Below are positions 10,378-21,584 of a DNA stretch of 64,000 nt, in pieces (position 1 is the first letter of the stretch; each line of letters begins with the position of its first letter). The position numbers and the translations under genes were made by a program. The stretch comes from Lindgomyces ingoldianus. Taxonomy: Eukaryota; Ascomycota; Dothideomycetes; Pleosporales; Lindgomycetaceae. The stretch covers positions 1,230,437-1,294,436 of the forward strand of contig NW_022985170.1 in assembly GCF_010093535.1 (NCBI RefSeq), written 5' to 3'. The notes beneath the pieces were generated by a model that did not search any database, was not told the DNA's origin, and saw only the letters and a list, made by a program, of their open reading frames with translations.

Positions 10378-11471
10378 GCTGCTTTATTTAGTGTTTTACT
10401 GCTATGCTTTTTTACACTTTTAGATTTTATACTAGCTATAAAGGCTGTAGCTTATAGTATAGTCTTTAAAGACTTTATTTAGCTTAGCTTTAGTGCAGCT
10501 CTAGCTATTAACTACATAAGTAATGCTATAAGTGGCAGAGTATTTAAAAAAGATAAATAGTTATCTTTAATCTTTCTTTCTTAATAATAGCTTAGTAGGT
10601 CTACTTTATTAAAATTTAATATATTATTTATAGTGTTATTTTTATAAAATAACTTTATTTTTAGCTAATAACTAGGTGTTAGAAGCTTAATTATTTTAAT
10701 ATATATAGTAAGTTCTTTTACTATGTTATACATAAGGTTATTTATTAGGTCTTTAGGCTTACTACTAAAAATTAAGTGTTTATTAAAAATAATGTTATAT
10801 GTATAAATTACTTTTACTAGCAGTAGTATCTATATATAGTAGATGTTTAATAATTTGTACTTAACTAAATATTTAAAATACGCCTTTAAGTCTAGCTTTT
10901 ATAGCTTAAATTTATTCTAATATGTGTTATTAGTTATTATAAATACTTTATAGCTATAAGCTTTTAGATGTGTAAAGCTTAGCTTTTAAATTAATATAAT
11001 AACTTTATTATTTAAAGCTACTTATGTAAAGAAGATCTTATATAGTGTCTTTTAGTTATTAGCATAGTTTAGCGTCTAATTATATAAGTATATGCTAGCT
11101 CTAGTAATGTATAGCTATATGTTTTATAGTAGGTTAGCATCTAGTTATATAGCCTATAACTTCTTCTTATTTACACTTTTTAAGCGTTTAGCTTCTCTAT
11201 TCTAGGCTTATATATCTAGTGCTAAAGGCTTAACAGTTATTCTATGTAATGCTAGCTAGTGTTTTACTTCTAGTTTTACTATTATAATCTTATTATTAGC
11301 TTTAATAACTTTTATAGTAATGTTATAATAGTTTTTTAAAAAAAAATTATAAAAGCTTTAATAATTAATTTAGTAGGCTTATTATCTTTAAAGTAAAGGT
11401 CTTACTAAAGGCTAAAATACTTATTAGTAATTAGCATTTAACTTTACTCTTTTATAATGCTTTATGCTTTA

Positions 11472-12571
11472 ACGTACTTCACGGGCGAGTTGCTCACACA
11501 CCTAAGTTGCTTACTTTTGCTAAGACCCTACTAAACTACCCTTTCTACACTAATGCATTCCTAACAACACTACTTAGACGCGCTAAAAGAATGTGAGATA
11601 TAGTTTACACTTTAAACTTTTAAATAAGACACAAAACTCTTAAAGAAACATGCTGTAGCTATGTATAGAGTCTTATAAATAATAATAAATAACTATAGCA
11701 CTAGACAACTTTTACAAGCTAATTCTACAGCTAACTTACAGAGGCTACGCAATAAAAATAAGCAGGTAATTATTAAGACTATACTTAAGCTATATGCGCG
11801 AGGATTTTCCTCTTAGATAGCATTTGTGGCTAATATAGCTAATTCTTTGCGTGCTAAGCAAAATCTAGGCTATGTTAGCATAAACTAGCCTAGTATGTTT
11901 GTGAAGCGTTATTTAGAGCTTAAAGTAAAGTTTTAAGCGCAAGTATAGTTAATAGATGTTTAGCCTATTATAAAGCCTGTCTTGCTAAAGTTGTACGTGT
12001 TATTATCCTAGATGCTATGCTTAGCTTTAATATTCTCTACAAGGCTAAACCTGCCCTAAATTACTCTAGGACTCTTGCAGAGAGCTCTCTTATAGTTGTA
12101 CTTACGCTTAAACGTTACTTTAAGCTCTAAATAATGCTTTACAAACGTACTAGGCTAGTTTATGCTAACATAGCCTAGATTTTGCTCAGCACGCAAAGAA
12201 TTAGCTATATTAGCCACAAATGCTATCTAAGGGGAAAATCCTTGCGCATATAGCTTAAGTATAGTCTTAACAATTACCTGCTTGTTTTTATTGCGTAGCC
12301 TCTATAAGTTAGCTGTAGAATTAGCTTATAAAGGTTGTCTAGCGCTGTAGTTATTTATTGTTATTTATAGGACCTTATATGTAGCTATAGCATGTTTCTT
12401 TAAGAGTTTTGTGTCTTATTTAAATGTTTAGAGCGTAAACTATATCTCACATTCTTTTAGCGCGTCTAAGTGGTGTTGTTAGGAATGCATTAGTGTAGAA
12501 AGAGTAGTTTAGTAGGGTCTTAGCAAAAGTAAGCAACTTAGGTGTGTGAGCAACTCGCTTGTGAAGTACGT
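11472..12571. mobile_element. Fot1/pogo-type foldback element B1 (TA target site)
   Basis: Ends ACGTACTTCACGGGCGAG at left and its inverse at right, flanked by TA at 11470-11471 and 12572-12573. The two halves (about 470 bp each) are inverted repeats of one another around a loop of about 160 bp. On the minus strand the loop holds the transposase fragment NIKAKHSI and YNFSKTGFIIG, homologous to the Fot1 piece in family A. The whole 1,100-bp element could fold into a long hairpin. Copy B2 (47893-48992) has exactly the same length. Confidence 0.88.
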
Positions 12572-13544
12572 TATATGTATAAAAATTAATTAATAGTCTT
12601 TTACTAAGTCTACTATTACTAATTTATAGTGTGCAGCTAATTTATTATTATATCTTAGCTTTACTATATAAGTTATATTAAACTATTATAATTTCTTTAA
12701 TTTACACTCTTTTAGCTTACTATATAAAGTGTTAAAGTGTAGCTAGTCTAGAGTGTCTAAGACACTTATGCTATAGCTCTACTAATGCTTTTTATAGACT
12801 ATGTTTAGTTTTTATGTTAATTATGTGTGTATAATATAAGCTCTTTTATAGTAGATAGTACTTTAACACTTATTAGCTATAAATTTTTATAAAATCTTTA
12901 ATTATTATTCTGTTTAAAGCCTTTAAAGTAGTTAGCTCTACTTATGTGTCCTACTAAATTCCTTTTTATTATAGTAGGCAGAATAAGACTAGGTTGCACA
13001 ACAGGTCTAGGCACAGTGTAATGTTATGTAGTATAAAACTATATAGTTAACTATATGTTCTATGCTTACTTTTTAAGCTTAGTGTAAATTAATTTATAGC
13101 TTTAAATCTATATATAAAAGTTTTTAAACTAAATAAAGTCTCTTAGTGTTAATAAATAATAGTTATAGATTTAATTAAAATTATTTATAATATAGCATGT
13201 TAAGCTTAAGTTAAAAATAAATAATTCTCTTAGTAAATATTTATTCTAGTTTAAATTAACTATAGCTAGTAATGCAGCTGCCTTAATTCTTAATACTTTC
13301 TAGCCTTTAAGTTAGTCTTTTTATATTTTTAGTATAGGTGTATATAAACTTTTTAAAATTAGTATCTTTAAATTATATCTATACTGCTTTTTAAGTAGGC
13401 CTTAAAATTTTAAGTTATGCTTACACTTTAATACTATAAGCTTTTTAACTCTCTTATTTAGCATCTGCTAGTCTAGTGCTTTGTCTAGATAGACATAAAA
13501 GTAATCCTTTAGTGCATAAATATATTTATATATAAAATATTTAG

Positions 13545-13824
13545 TGTAACGATCCTCATGAATCGTTCCATCTCGGATGGCCCGGAAGGCCCCCGTATCG
13601 GCCCCGACCTCGACCTGGCCCCGACCCCTGCTGCTACCCCTATTCCCTCATGTATTTAGTCGCACCTCGCCCCCGTAGCTAGCTCGGTAGTTTTCTGATA
13701 TCCTTTTGTACAAGGCCTATAGGTGTCAATGGCATTCCCAGGTTCAGAGTCCCCACGCACTCCCATATGCCTCTGAGTGGACTCCCACCGTATTCGGACC
13801 CATTGTCTTGCCTGCGCCGTTACA
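13545..13824. mobile_element. Unmutated 280-bp GC-rich insert, probable solo LTR, flanked by a 16-bp repeat
   Basis: TGTAACGATCC at left and GCGCCGTTACA at right give a 7-bp inverted terminus TGTAACG and TG...CA ends, as in an LTR. Unlike its surroundings it is GC-rich with plentiful CpG and CpA, so it escaped or post-dates RIP. The flanks are a perfect 16-bp direct repeat TATATAAAATATTTAG (13529-13544 and 13825-13840), far longer than the 5-bp TSDs of every other LTR here. No ORF. It could be a solo LTR of an otherwise absent family or another kind of element. Confidence 0.65.
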
Positions 13825-13951
13825 TATATAAAATATTTAGTGCTTTTTATTTTAGTAAGTTTTTAGCTTAAAAATAACTTCTTATTATTTTTTTTAATAA
13901 CATTAATGTTAAGGTTTACTTTATTTTCTTAACATTATAACTTTTGCACTA

Positions 13952-14561
13952 TGTTACAATCCTTACTCCGGCGAAATAGTATTTTCGGGAGTACGTCGGC
14001 CTATGATGATATGTTAACGGAAGGGGTAGGACTTAGCTGGATCGGGTGTACAGTCCGTTGAGCAGAGTACAGGGTAATGCGGGATGAAGGGTAGGCAGGC
14101 TTGTGGTTTAACCTAGCAGCTGTATAGAGAGCTAGTAAACCTAATCTGTAGGGATAGAAGTAGAGGTATATATAGTGCAAGATATATAAAGCAGCAGTGT
14201 CCTCTTTGTAAAGGTCTTAATGCCTTTTAGTTTATTATGTAGGTAAAGACTAAATAGTAATTACAACCTTCTAACTATAGTTATAAACAAAACTATATAC
14301 ATAAGGTTTGCATGCTCTGCATGCGTTGCATGTGTTGCATGCATTGCCTGCAATTGCCTGCAATGCCTGCATTACCTGCAATGCTTTAGTCCCTATTAGA
14401 CAATGCACTCTGCAAGGCTTTTATCTAAAAGCTAAAGCTATTCCTTATCTGTCCTATCACGTAATTTGCTTAGTGTGGGGCTAAGCGCCTTCTATCTGAC
14501 ATTGTTTAGGCTGTGCAGGATAGCTAGTTAGGTTATTACAGTCTAACTATTAGCTGTAACA
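13952..14561 (-). repeat. Gypsy1 3' LTR
   Basis: TGTTACAATCC to GCTGTAACA. The first 200 bases (outer side) retain CpG and CpA; the inner end is mutated. A run of 10- to 12-bp GCA-rich repeats (TTGCATGCATTGCCTGCAAT type) lies at about 14308-14385. Confidence 0.93.
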
Positions 14562-14814
14562 CGCAGGCTTCCCTTCTAGTTAGCGTCCTTGCTATTATGT
14601 TCTTTTTATTATAAATATTAGATTTTCTTTTTAGCTAGTGCGTTCTTGTCTTTAAAGGCTAGTTTAATACTTATCTTTCTTAACTATGCCTTATTAGGTT
14701 TCTTGTATTTCTACTATTGCCTGTTGCTTTTATACTATTGCTTGTCTTAATCTGTATTGTTGTATAAAAATGCGTCCTTGTAGTTCTTGCTAGTTTTATA
14801 GTTCTTCCTGCGCA

Positions 14815-15240
14815 ATGTCCTTATTATTAGACAAGTGTATAGAGTGCGTGCAAAAGGGTAGTTACTGCAATGCTTTTGTTTCTAACGCAGCTTAGAATTA
14901 CTTAGAGCGTGAAAAAAAGAAGCTACTTAAGGAGCTAAAGGCGGCTAAGGAGAAAGAGATAAAAGAAAAGGAAAGAAAAATGCAGGAATAGGCTAAGTCC
15001 CTAAGGCGTCTTTAGTCTGTTGTAGCTTAGCAGGATAGAGTTTAAAAGCAGTTAAAAGTTCTTACAAATTAAAGGGCAAAGTATCTAGAAAGAAACTTCT
15101 TATCCTTAGATAAGCTTAAAGCGCTTAAAGCAGAAGCAGCTAAGCTTCCTCCTTCTTAACCTATGTTAAAGGGTAGAGGACTTCCTACATTGCAGCTAGC
15201 TAATGCTGCTGTAGTTTTAATTAATAATAGTGTTTTCTAG
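14815..15240 (+). pseudogene. Antisense accessory ORF of Gypsy1: CxxCx6C motif plus charged helical region
   Basis: Opposite strand to gag-pol, in the segment between pol and the 3' LTR. ATG at 14815 opens a frame with Cys at codons 8, 11 and 18 (KCIECVQKGSYCNAF, spacing CxxCx6C, half of a Zn2Cys6-like cluster), then a long Lys/Glu-rich stretch (LEREKKKLLKEL, KEKEIKEKERKMQE) and SLRRL and YLERNFLSLDKLKALKAEA. About ten stops interrupt it, nearly all TAG or TAA where Gln would fit, the expected result of C-to-T change. Gypsy2 holds the same frame. I recall small fungal hypothetical proteins with this Cys pattern followed by a coiled coil near retrotransposons. The role is unknown. Confidence 0.6.
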
Positions 15241-15299
15241 TCTAGGGAGCTTTCTCTAGGATAGTTTTGTTTAGAAAGGACTCTAGGTATTTATAAAGG

Positions 15300-18200
15300 G
15301 CCTGTAAAGCATTTATTAAGTTCTTAACAGGTTCCTAAGTGTTTTTACTAGTAAGCTATTCTTTCTATTTTACTAAGTACTTGTTTCTTTTATAGTCTAG
15401 GATCTTTTCTACTTTATACTCTCTTTCTTCTTTTTTCTATTTAGTGGTTGTAAGCAGAATGTTTTTAGGCGCAAGTTTAAGCTTAGAGACATAGAACTAA
15501 GAATGTATTTATATTTTCTTTAGCAATTTAAGTTTGCAGACGCTAGAGCGTGTTTATACAACTTAGTATAGTCCTATGCATTTCTTAGCTAGCTTCCTAG
15601 AAGGTCTTAGTGCTTTAAGATTCTTTATGTTTAAATACACATAATTATTAAGGTGTATTTTTAGTGTTAGTTTTTTTTTCTAATCTACTGCCTTTTTTAT
15701 AGCTTCTTAAGCTAATTAGGCTTCTTTAGTAAGTTTTTAATGCAGCTTCTAAAGTTTAGTTGTTTTGTCTATAGCTTTAGAGGGGTTAGTTAGTTATAAG
15801 CTATAAAGCTTATATTATAAAGCGTATCTAAAATTAGCTTTATACAGGGTTTCTTTAGTTATAGCTAATTCTGTAGTATTAATAGTAAACTATGCTATTA
15901 GTAGCTATTCTGCCTAATCTGTCTGCTTATATAATACGTATTTGCGTAGATATTTTTTTACCTTTATGTTTACTTTTTCTGTTTGTCTATTTATTTGCAG
16001 GTAATAGGCAGTAGAGAGTTTATAGTTAATTCCTAGGTGTTTAACTGTAGCTGCCTAGAATTTGCTAGTAAATAATTTATTACAGTTAGAGATAATAATC
16101 TTAGGGTAGCTATAAATAGCTAAGACGTTCTTTTCTAATTTAAATATAAATTCTTTAGCTGTAATGTTTTTTTCTAATAGCTATAGGTAAATAAATTTAG
16201 TTGTTTTATTAACAACTTGCGCAATTATGTTGCATAGTCTTTTAGTGCTAGGTTCTTGCAATAGTGGCAGTCTAGTGATAAAATCCATGGTTACTATAGT
16301 CTATAGTTAGCCTAGCGCTGTAATTAGTTAAAGCAGTCTGTATGGTTTATAGCGCTAGGGGTTGTTTCTGTTACAGATGTTGCATTCCTGTAGGACTTTA
16401 GTGCATAGGTGTTTTAATTAGGGTACTTCTTAAGGTATAGCAGTCTTAATTTTCTTCTATAGTAATCTAATTCTTAGGTGTCTAAACATAAGAGCTTTGT
16501 AGTATTCTTTTATTAGGTTTTTCTATCTTTGTTTAACTATTATAAAAGAGCATAGTAGTTCTTCTTAGTTTAGTCCTTTATAGACTAGTCCTTCTAGGGT
16601 TTCTTTAAAAATTGTAAATTCTTTAGAGTTCTCTTTATTTTTTTTTAAAATAATTAGCGCGTCTACTTAAGGCGTCTGCCTGCTAGTTGCTGCTTTTAGC
16701 TACATGTTTAATAATAAAATTAAATTAGGCAAGTTTTATAGCTTATTATACATGCATTAGTAAAAGTTTTTTAGTAGTAAGAAAGGTAACAAGGTTTATG
16801 TAGTTAGTTAGAATTATAAATTATTAACTAAGACCTTAAAGCTTAACTTTTTAGTTCTTGCATGCATTAACTATAGCTTTTAGTTCCTTATTAGGGATAG
16901 TATATTTTTGCTCTAATAGTGCGAATTTTGCTAAGTAGTAGGCTACTAGATGCTATTAACTATTCTTTTGTTTCTAGGAGAGTGCTGCTTCTTCTGCTCT
17001 TAGGGACGCATTAGTGTACACTTTTGTTTCTAGCGTAGGGTTGTACATCTTAAGGACAGGGTAGCTTATTATTATTTTCTTTAGCTCTTAGAAGGCTTCT
17101 TCTATTTCTGCTGTCTATTAGAATTTCTAAGTTGCTCTTTCTTTTAAAGTAGTGTCTGTAAGGGGAAGTGTAATTTTTAAGTAGTCTTTAATTATTCTTC
17201 TTACATAGCTAGTAAGGCCTAGGAATCCTTTAATTTCTGTTACTATTATTAGTGTTAGCTAGTTAAGTACCTTGCTTACTTTAGTAAAGTTTATTTTTAT
17301 TTCTTTTTTATTAATAATAAATCCTAAGTATTTAGTTTCCTATACATTAAACTTGCATTTTTTTAGTTATAAGTAGAGTCTATATTATTTAAGTTAGTTA
17401 AGTATAAGTTTTACTTTAGATACATAGTCTGCTTAGTCTTTTTTAGTGTATATTAGAACATTATCTAGATACACAAGTACAAATATATCTAAGTAGGGAT
17501 TAAGTGCAGTGTTAATAACTTGTTAGAAGGTTGCTAGGGCGTTAGTTAGTCTAAATAGCATAATAAAAAGTTTATATAGTCCTCTTAGGGTTTAAAAGGC
17601 TGTTATCTACTTATGTCCTTTTTTAATCCTTATTTTGTTAAATCTATTCTAGACATTAAACTTTATAAAGTGTTTAGTTCCCTTAAGCTAGTTTATAATG
17701 TTTTAAATAATTAGTAGAAGATACTAATCCCTTATAGTGTTGTTATTTAAGGTCTAATAATTTTAATATACTCTTACTTTGCTGTTCTTCTTTTTTACAA
17801 AAACTACTGCTAATGCTATTAGGCTGTTACTTTCTCTAATGTGTCCTTGCGCTAGCATTCTGTCTACATATTCCTGTAGGGCGTCCTTTTAGGCTTTTAT
17901 TAGGGGTTGTAATTTATAGGTCTTTAGTTATAAGTTTAGTTTAAGATTAATAGCGTAGTTCTAAGGCTAGTGTAGTAGCAGTTCTCTAGAATTTTCTAGA
18001 GTTTTAAATATGTCTTTATAATCTTAGTATTCTTTTAGTAGTTTAGTTATTTTGTAAGTTATGTAATAGATTTTAACCTAGTTAAGGTCTTATTTCTTTT
18101 TAAACTTTTTAAAAGAGACTTCTTCTAGTTCTTCTTTTATTAGGTAGACAGCCTACGCTTTTAGTTCTTAATAGAGGAACATTTTTTGCTTTTCCTGTTA

Positions 18201-19890
18201 ATAGGTTTTATTAGGGTGTGTATAAGATGCTAATTATACTGTTTCTATAGTGTCTTAGTTAGTTAGGGACATAGTTTACTAGTTAATTACTAGATTATGC
18301 TTATAAAGCTAGTTATAGCCTAGTATTGCTTAGTATTTATTCTTTAGTAGCAGTATGTTAAAGGATATCTAGTCTTTAGTTCCTTTAGCTTTAGTAATAA
18401 GTTCCTCTGTCTTAAGTTAGATTTATCCTACTCTATATTCTATTAACAAAGTGTTAGCTAAGGATACCTTAAAAAGGTTTTTTATTTATTTAAAAAGTAT
18501 GTTGTTTTAGTTAACCTATCTTAAATTAATTACTGTAAACGTGCATCTGCTGTTAATTAGAGCAAGTTCTTCCTATTTCTAGCCTAATTATTAGAGGGTA
18601 ATTTTAGTTGTTAGGCTTTATCCTAGTCTTTTTCTAACTGCAATAAGGACATAGAGTTTATAGGGTATTTCTTTATAGTCTATTTTATTGTCTCTGTTAA
18701 TAGTTTTAGCTGCATTTTTGTATTCTGTAATCTAGTCTAATTATACCTTGTATTTCTAGTGTCCTAGTATTATGCATTTTAATACAATGCACTAGGCGTC
18801 TTCTATCTTATAGTAATAAGGCATTTAATTGTCTTATTAATGTGCTTTTTATTAAAAGTAGTAGAACATGCATGCTGCTTTATTGTTGCATTCTGTCTAT
18901 AGTTCTTGCTTGTAATCTATACTGTTCTTACAGTAGAGGCAGTGTGGCATTTCGCAGGTAGATGCTATGCCAGTTAGCGTGTTGTTCTTAGGTGAGGTTC
19001 CCTGTGTCCTGTGTGGCTACTAGCTAGCCCTATGTTTAGTTAGCTAGTGCTTAACGCAGTATTTATTGCTGCACAGGTACTAGGTGTAGGGGCATCTCCT
19101 AAGGTTGTTTTATACTAGTATTAGTTAGACTTATGTCTATTTAGGGTATTCCTTAGTTCTTATTATTTGTAACAGGTAGCTTTAGTAGGTGCATTAAAAT
19201 TTATTATGTTACTTACTTCTATAAGGGATATAGTATCCCTTGTCTTATTAAGTTTCTAGGTTTTTTTAAGTAATAGCTAACACAGGGGGGGGGTGTGTCT
19301 GCTTATTCCTTACACAGATTTAGAGTTAACAGTAGTGTGCATTACTAATTAGGACCTTCCCTTTTATTAAAGATTTTTTAGAACATTTTCTATTATTTAT
19401 TTATGTCTATAACTGTATAATGTGTCTTAGCAATTTCCTTTAGTATGCTGTAAGTTTTTATGTTATTATTAATATGTACTTTATACATTAATTTCTTACA
19501 GCCTTATATGTTATAAGTATTGCCACACTTCTAGCAGTTGCTATAAGTAAATTAGTATCTTAGCTCTTAAGCAAAGATTCCTATTATTAGTTGTTCTAAG
19601 GGAAACTTTTCCTTCCCTTCTTTAACATTTACAATATATGTTGCGGCTTAGGTATAGCCTTATTATCCTTTGTAAGCAGCAGCTTGTTCTAGTGCTCTAA
19701 AGACTTTATTAGTGTTTTTTACCTTAACTTTCTAGTATTCTATTAGGCACTCTTTAGATTTATAATTATTTCTACATCACTAGTAAAGGCGTTTATCTAG
19801 CTAGTCTAGGATCTCTTGTCCTGTTAGGCCTTATTCTATATGCATTACTTTTATAGTTAGTCTGCTATCTTTATTCTTTAGTTATTTAGA
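15300..19890 (-). pseudogene. Gypsy1 pol (RT, RNase H, integrase, chromodomain region), decayed
   Basis: Minus-strand reading around 17440-17620 gives FRLTNALATF and FVLVYLDNVLIYTK; the YLDD active-site motif reads YLDN at 17460-17471. Comparison with Gypsy2 places RNase H and integrase between about 17.2 and 15.5 kb and the chromodomain near 15.3-15.45 kb. Stops are frequent and mostly TAG or TAA at former Gln and Trp positions. The pol order RT, RNase H, integrase marks it as Ty3/gypsy. Confidence 0.85.
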
Positions 19891-20946
19891 GTCTAGGCAT
19901 TTCTAACAGAAGTAACCTACTTTTCTATAGTTAAGGCATGCTTTCTTCTTAAGCTATTTCTTTTGCTTCTTATTTAAAGGTAGCCTTACACTTCTAAAGG
20001 TATAGTTCTTTTTCTTAAGAAAGCTATGCATATGTTTAGCATAACTAAGGTCTATAGGTTTAGTGTTAGTCTGTAGAACTTCTTTCTTTTTCTAGAACTA
20101 GTTAATTTTTCTAGTTGTCTAGCCTTTTTCTTTCTTACTACATTGCTTAGCATGTCTTTTATTATAGGTAAGTGCTTTCTTAACGTAATTCTTAAAGCTC
20201 TTAGGCTTTTTATTATAAGTAAATTTGTCTTTAATAATGTCTAAAAGCTCTTTATAAAACATTTATCTTATAGCCTTCTTATCTGTCTATCTGCAGATAG
20301 CTAGCAGTTCCCTAAAGCAGGCTGCATATTATTAGACAGAACTGTTGCCCTGTTAGAGGGTGTTTATCCTGTTAACTACTCTTTTTTCTTTATTAACTAG
20401 CCTATAGATTACAGTTAAGGCTGCTTTAAAAAAATTAATGCTGTTAAAGATCTTTTATGTCTCTAGTAGTAAGGGCTTACTACTTGCCTTATAGTTTATC
20501 TAGTTGTTAGCGTAAGGTTAGAACTAAATAGCAGGTAATCCTTCTAAGTGCAGGCTTATTTATAAGATTATTTCTTTATTTATTCTAAAAGCGCCTTTAT
20601 TATATTGCATGTAAAGGTAGCACTTAGTAAAGAAAGGTTTTAAGTCTTTAGCAAAGCTATTAAATACTTTAAAGAGAGCTAAACATAAAGTCTTTTTAGA
20701 TTTAATACTAGTTTTTTCTTAAATAATATTTTAAAGTTTTGCTACTTCTAGCTAAAAGGCTTAAACCTAGTAAATATTTAAAGGTCCTGACTATATTTAT
20801 AGCTAGAAGTGTTGTTTAAGCTGTTTAAGCTTATTCTAAAGGTAAAGTATTTATTAATTCTGTGCTTCTTTAGTTGCTGTAGGGGTCTAACTAGTGCCAG
20901 CAGCTAAAGCACCTGTCATGCTAATGTCTAAGGTAGTAGTGGCCAT
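19890..20946 (-). pseudogene. Gypsy1 gag, decayed
   Basis: Minus strand: intact ATG at 20946 followed by ATTTLDISMTGALAAGTS, then a stop in place of Gln. A CCHC zinc knuckle is recognisable at 19938-19897 as CLNYRKVGYFCxKC. The second Cys has become Tyr, the His has become Tyr and one Trp codon is a stop, all C-to-T/G-to-A changes. The very short leader (23 bases) leaves little room for a tRNA primer site, so the priming mode is unclear. Confidence 0.82.
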
Positions 20947-20969
20947 ACTTTGCAGAGGGTAGTGATTAC

Positions 20970-21579
20970 TGTTACAATTCTTACTCTAGCAAAATAGTAT
21001 TTTTAGGAGTACATTAGCCTATAATAATATGTTAACAGAAGGGGTAGGACTTAGCTAGATTAGGTGTACAGTCTGTTAAGCAGAGTACAGAGTAATGCAG
21101 GATAAAGAGTAGGCAGGCTTGTAGTTTAACCTAGCAGCTGTATAGAGAGCTAGTAAACCTAATCTGTAGGGATAGGAGTGGAGGTATATATAGTGCAAGA
21201 TATATAAGGTAGCAGTGTCCTCTTTATAAAGGTCTTAATGCCTCTTAGTCTATTATGTAGGTAAAGACTAAATAGTAATCACAACCTTCTAACTATAGTT
21301 GTGAACAAAACTATATACATAGGGTTTGCATGCTCTGCATGCGTTGCATGTGTTACATGCATTGCCTGCAATTGCCTGCAATGCCTGCATTACCTGCAAT
21401 GCTTCAGTCCCTATTAGACAATGCACTCCGCAAGGCTTTTATCTAAAAGCTAAAGCCATTCCTCATCCGTCCTGTCACGTGATTCGCTTAGCGCGGGGCT
21501 AAGCGCCTTCCATCCGACATCGTTTAGGCTGTGCGGGACAGCCAGTTGGGTTATTACGGTCTGACTGTTGGCTGTAACA
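20970..21579 (-). repeat. Gypsy1 5' LTR
   Basis: Same length as the 3' LTR (610 bp). The outer end (about 21420-21579) is unmutated, and the inner end next to gag is mutated, the mirror image of the other LTR. GCA-rich short repeats at about 21327-21405. Confidence 0.93.
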
Positions 21580-21584
21580 CACTA

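Larger units (their letters stand above)
10383..13951 (-). pseudogene. Copia-2 pol continued (upstream part), heavily decayed
   Basis: Host Copia-2 sequence between the insertions (10383-11471, 12572-13544, 13841-13951). By position it should hold the start of RT, the integrase and part of gag-protease, but it is so AT-rich and stop-dense that I could not place catalytic motifs. Assigned from the flanking gag (22.4 kb) and RT (9.4 kb) on the same strand and from the length budget of the element. Confidence 0.6.
13952..21579 (-). mobile_element. Gypsy1, full-length Ty3/gypsy element, TSD CACTA
   Basis: 7,628 bp with 610-bp LTRs (13952-14561, 20970-21579), flanked by CACTA at 13947-13951 and 21580-21584. 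Encoded on the minus strand: gag start codon at 20946-20944, only 23 bases from the 5' LTR. A purine-rich tract precedes the 3' LTR. Same family as Gypsy2 at 55372-63009, in opposite orientation. Inserted into Copia-2. A plus-strand antisense frame lies at 14815-15240. Confidence 0.95.
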
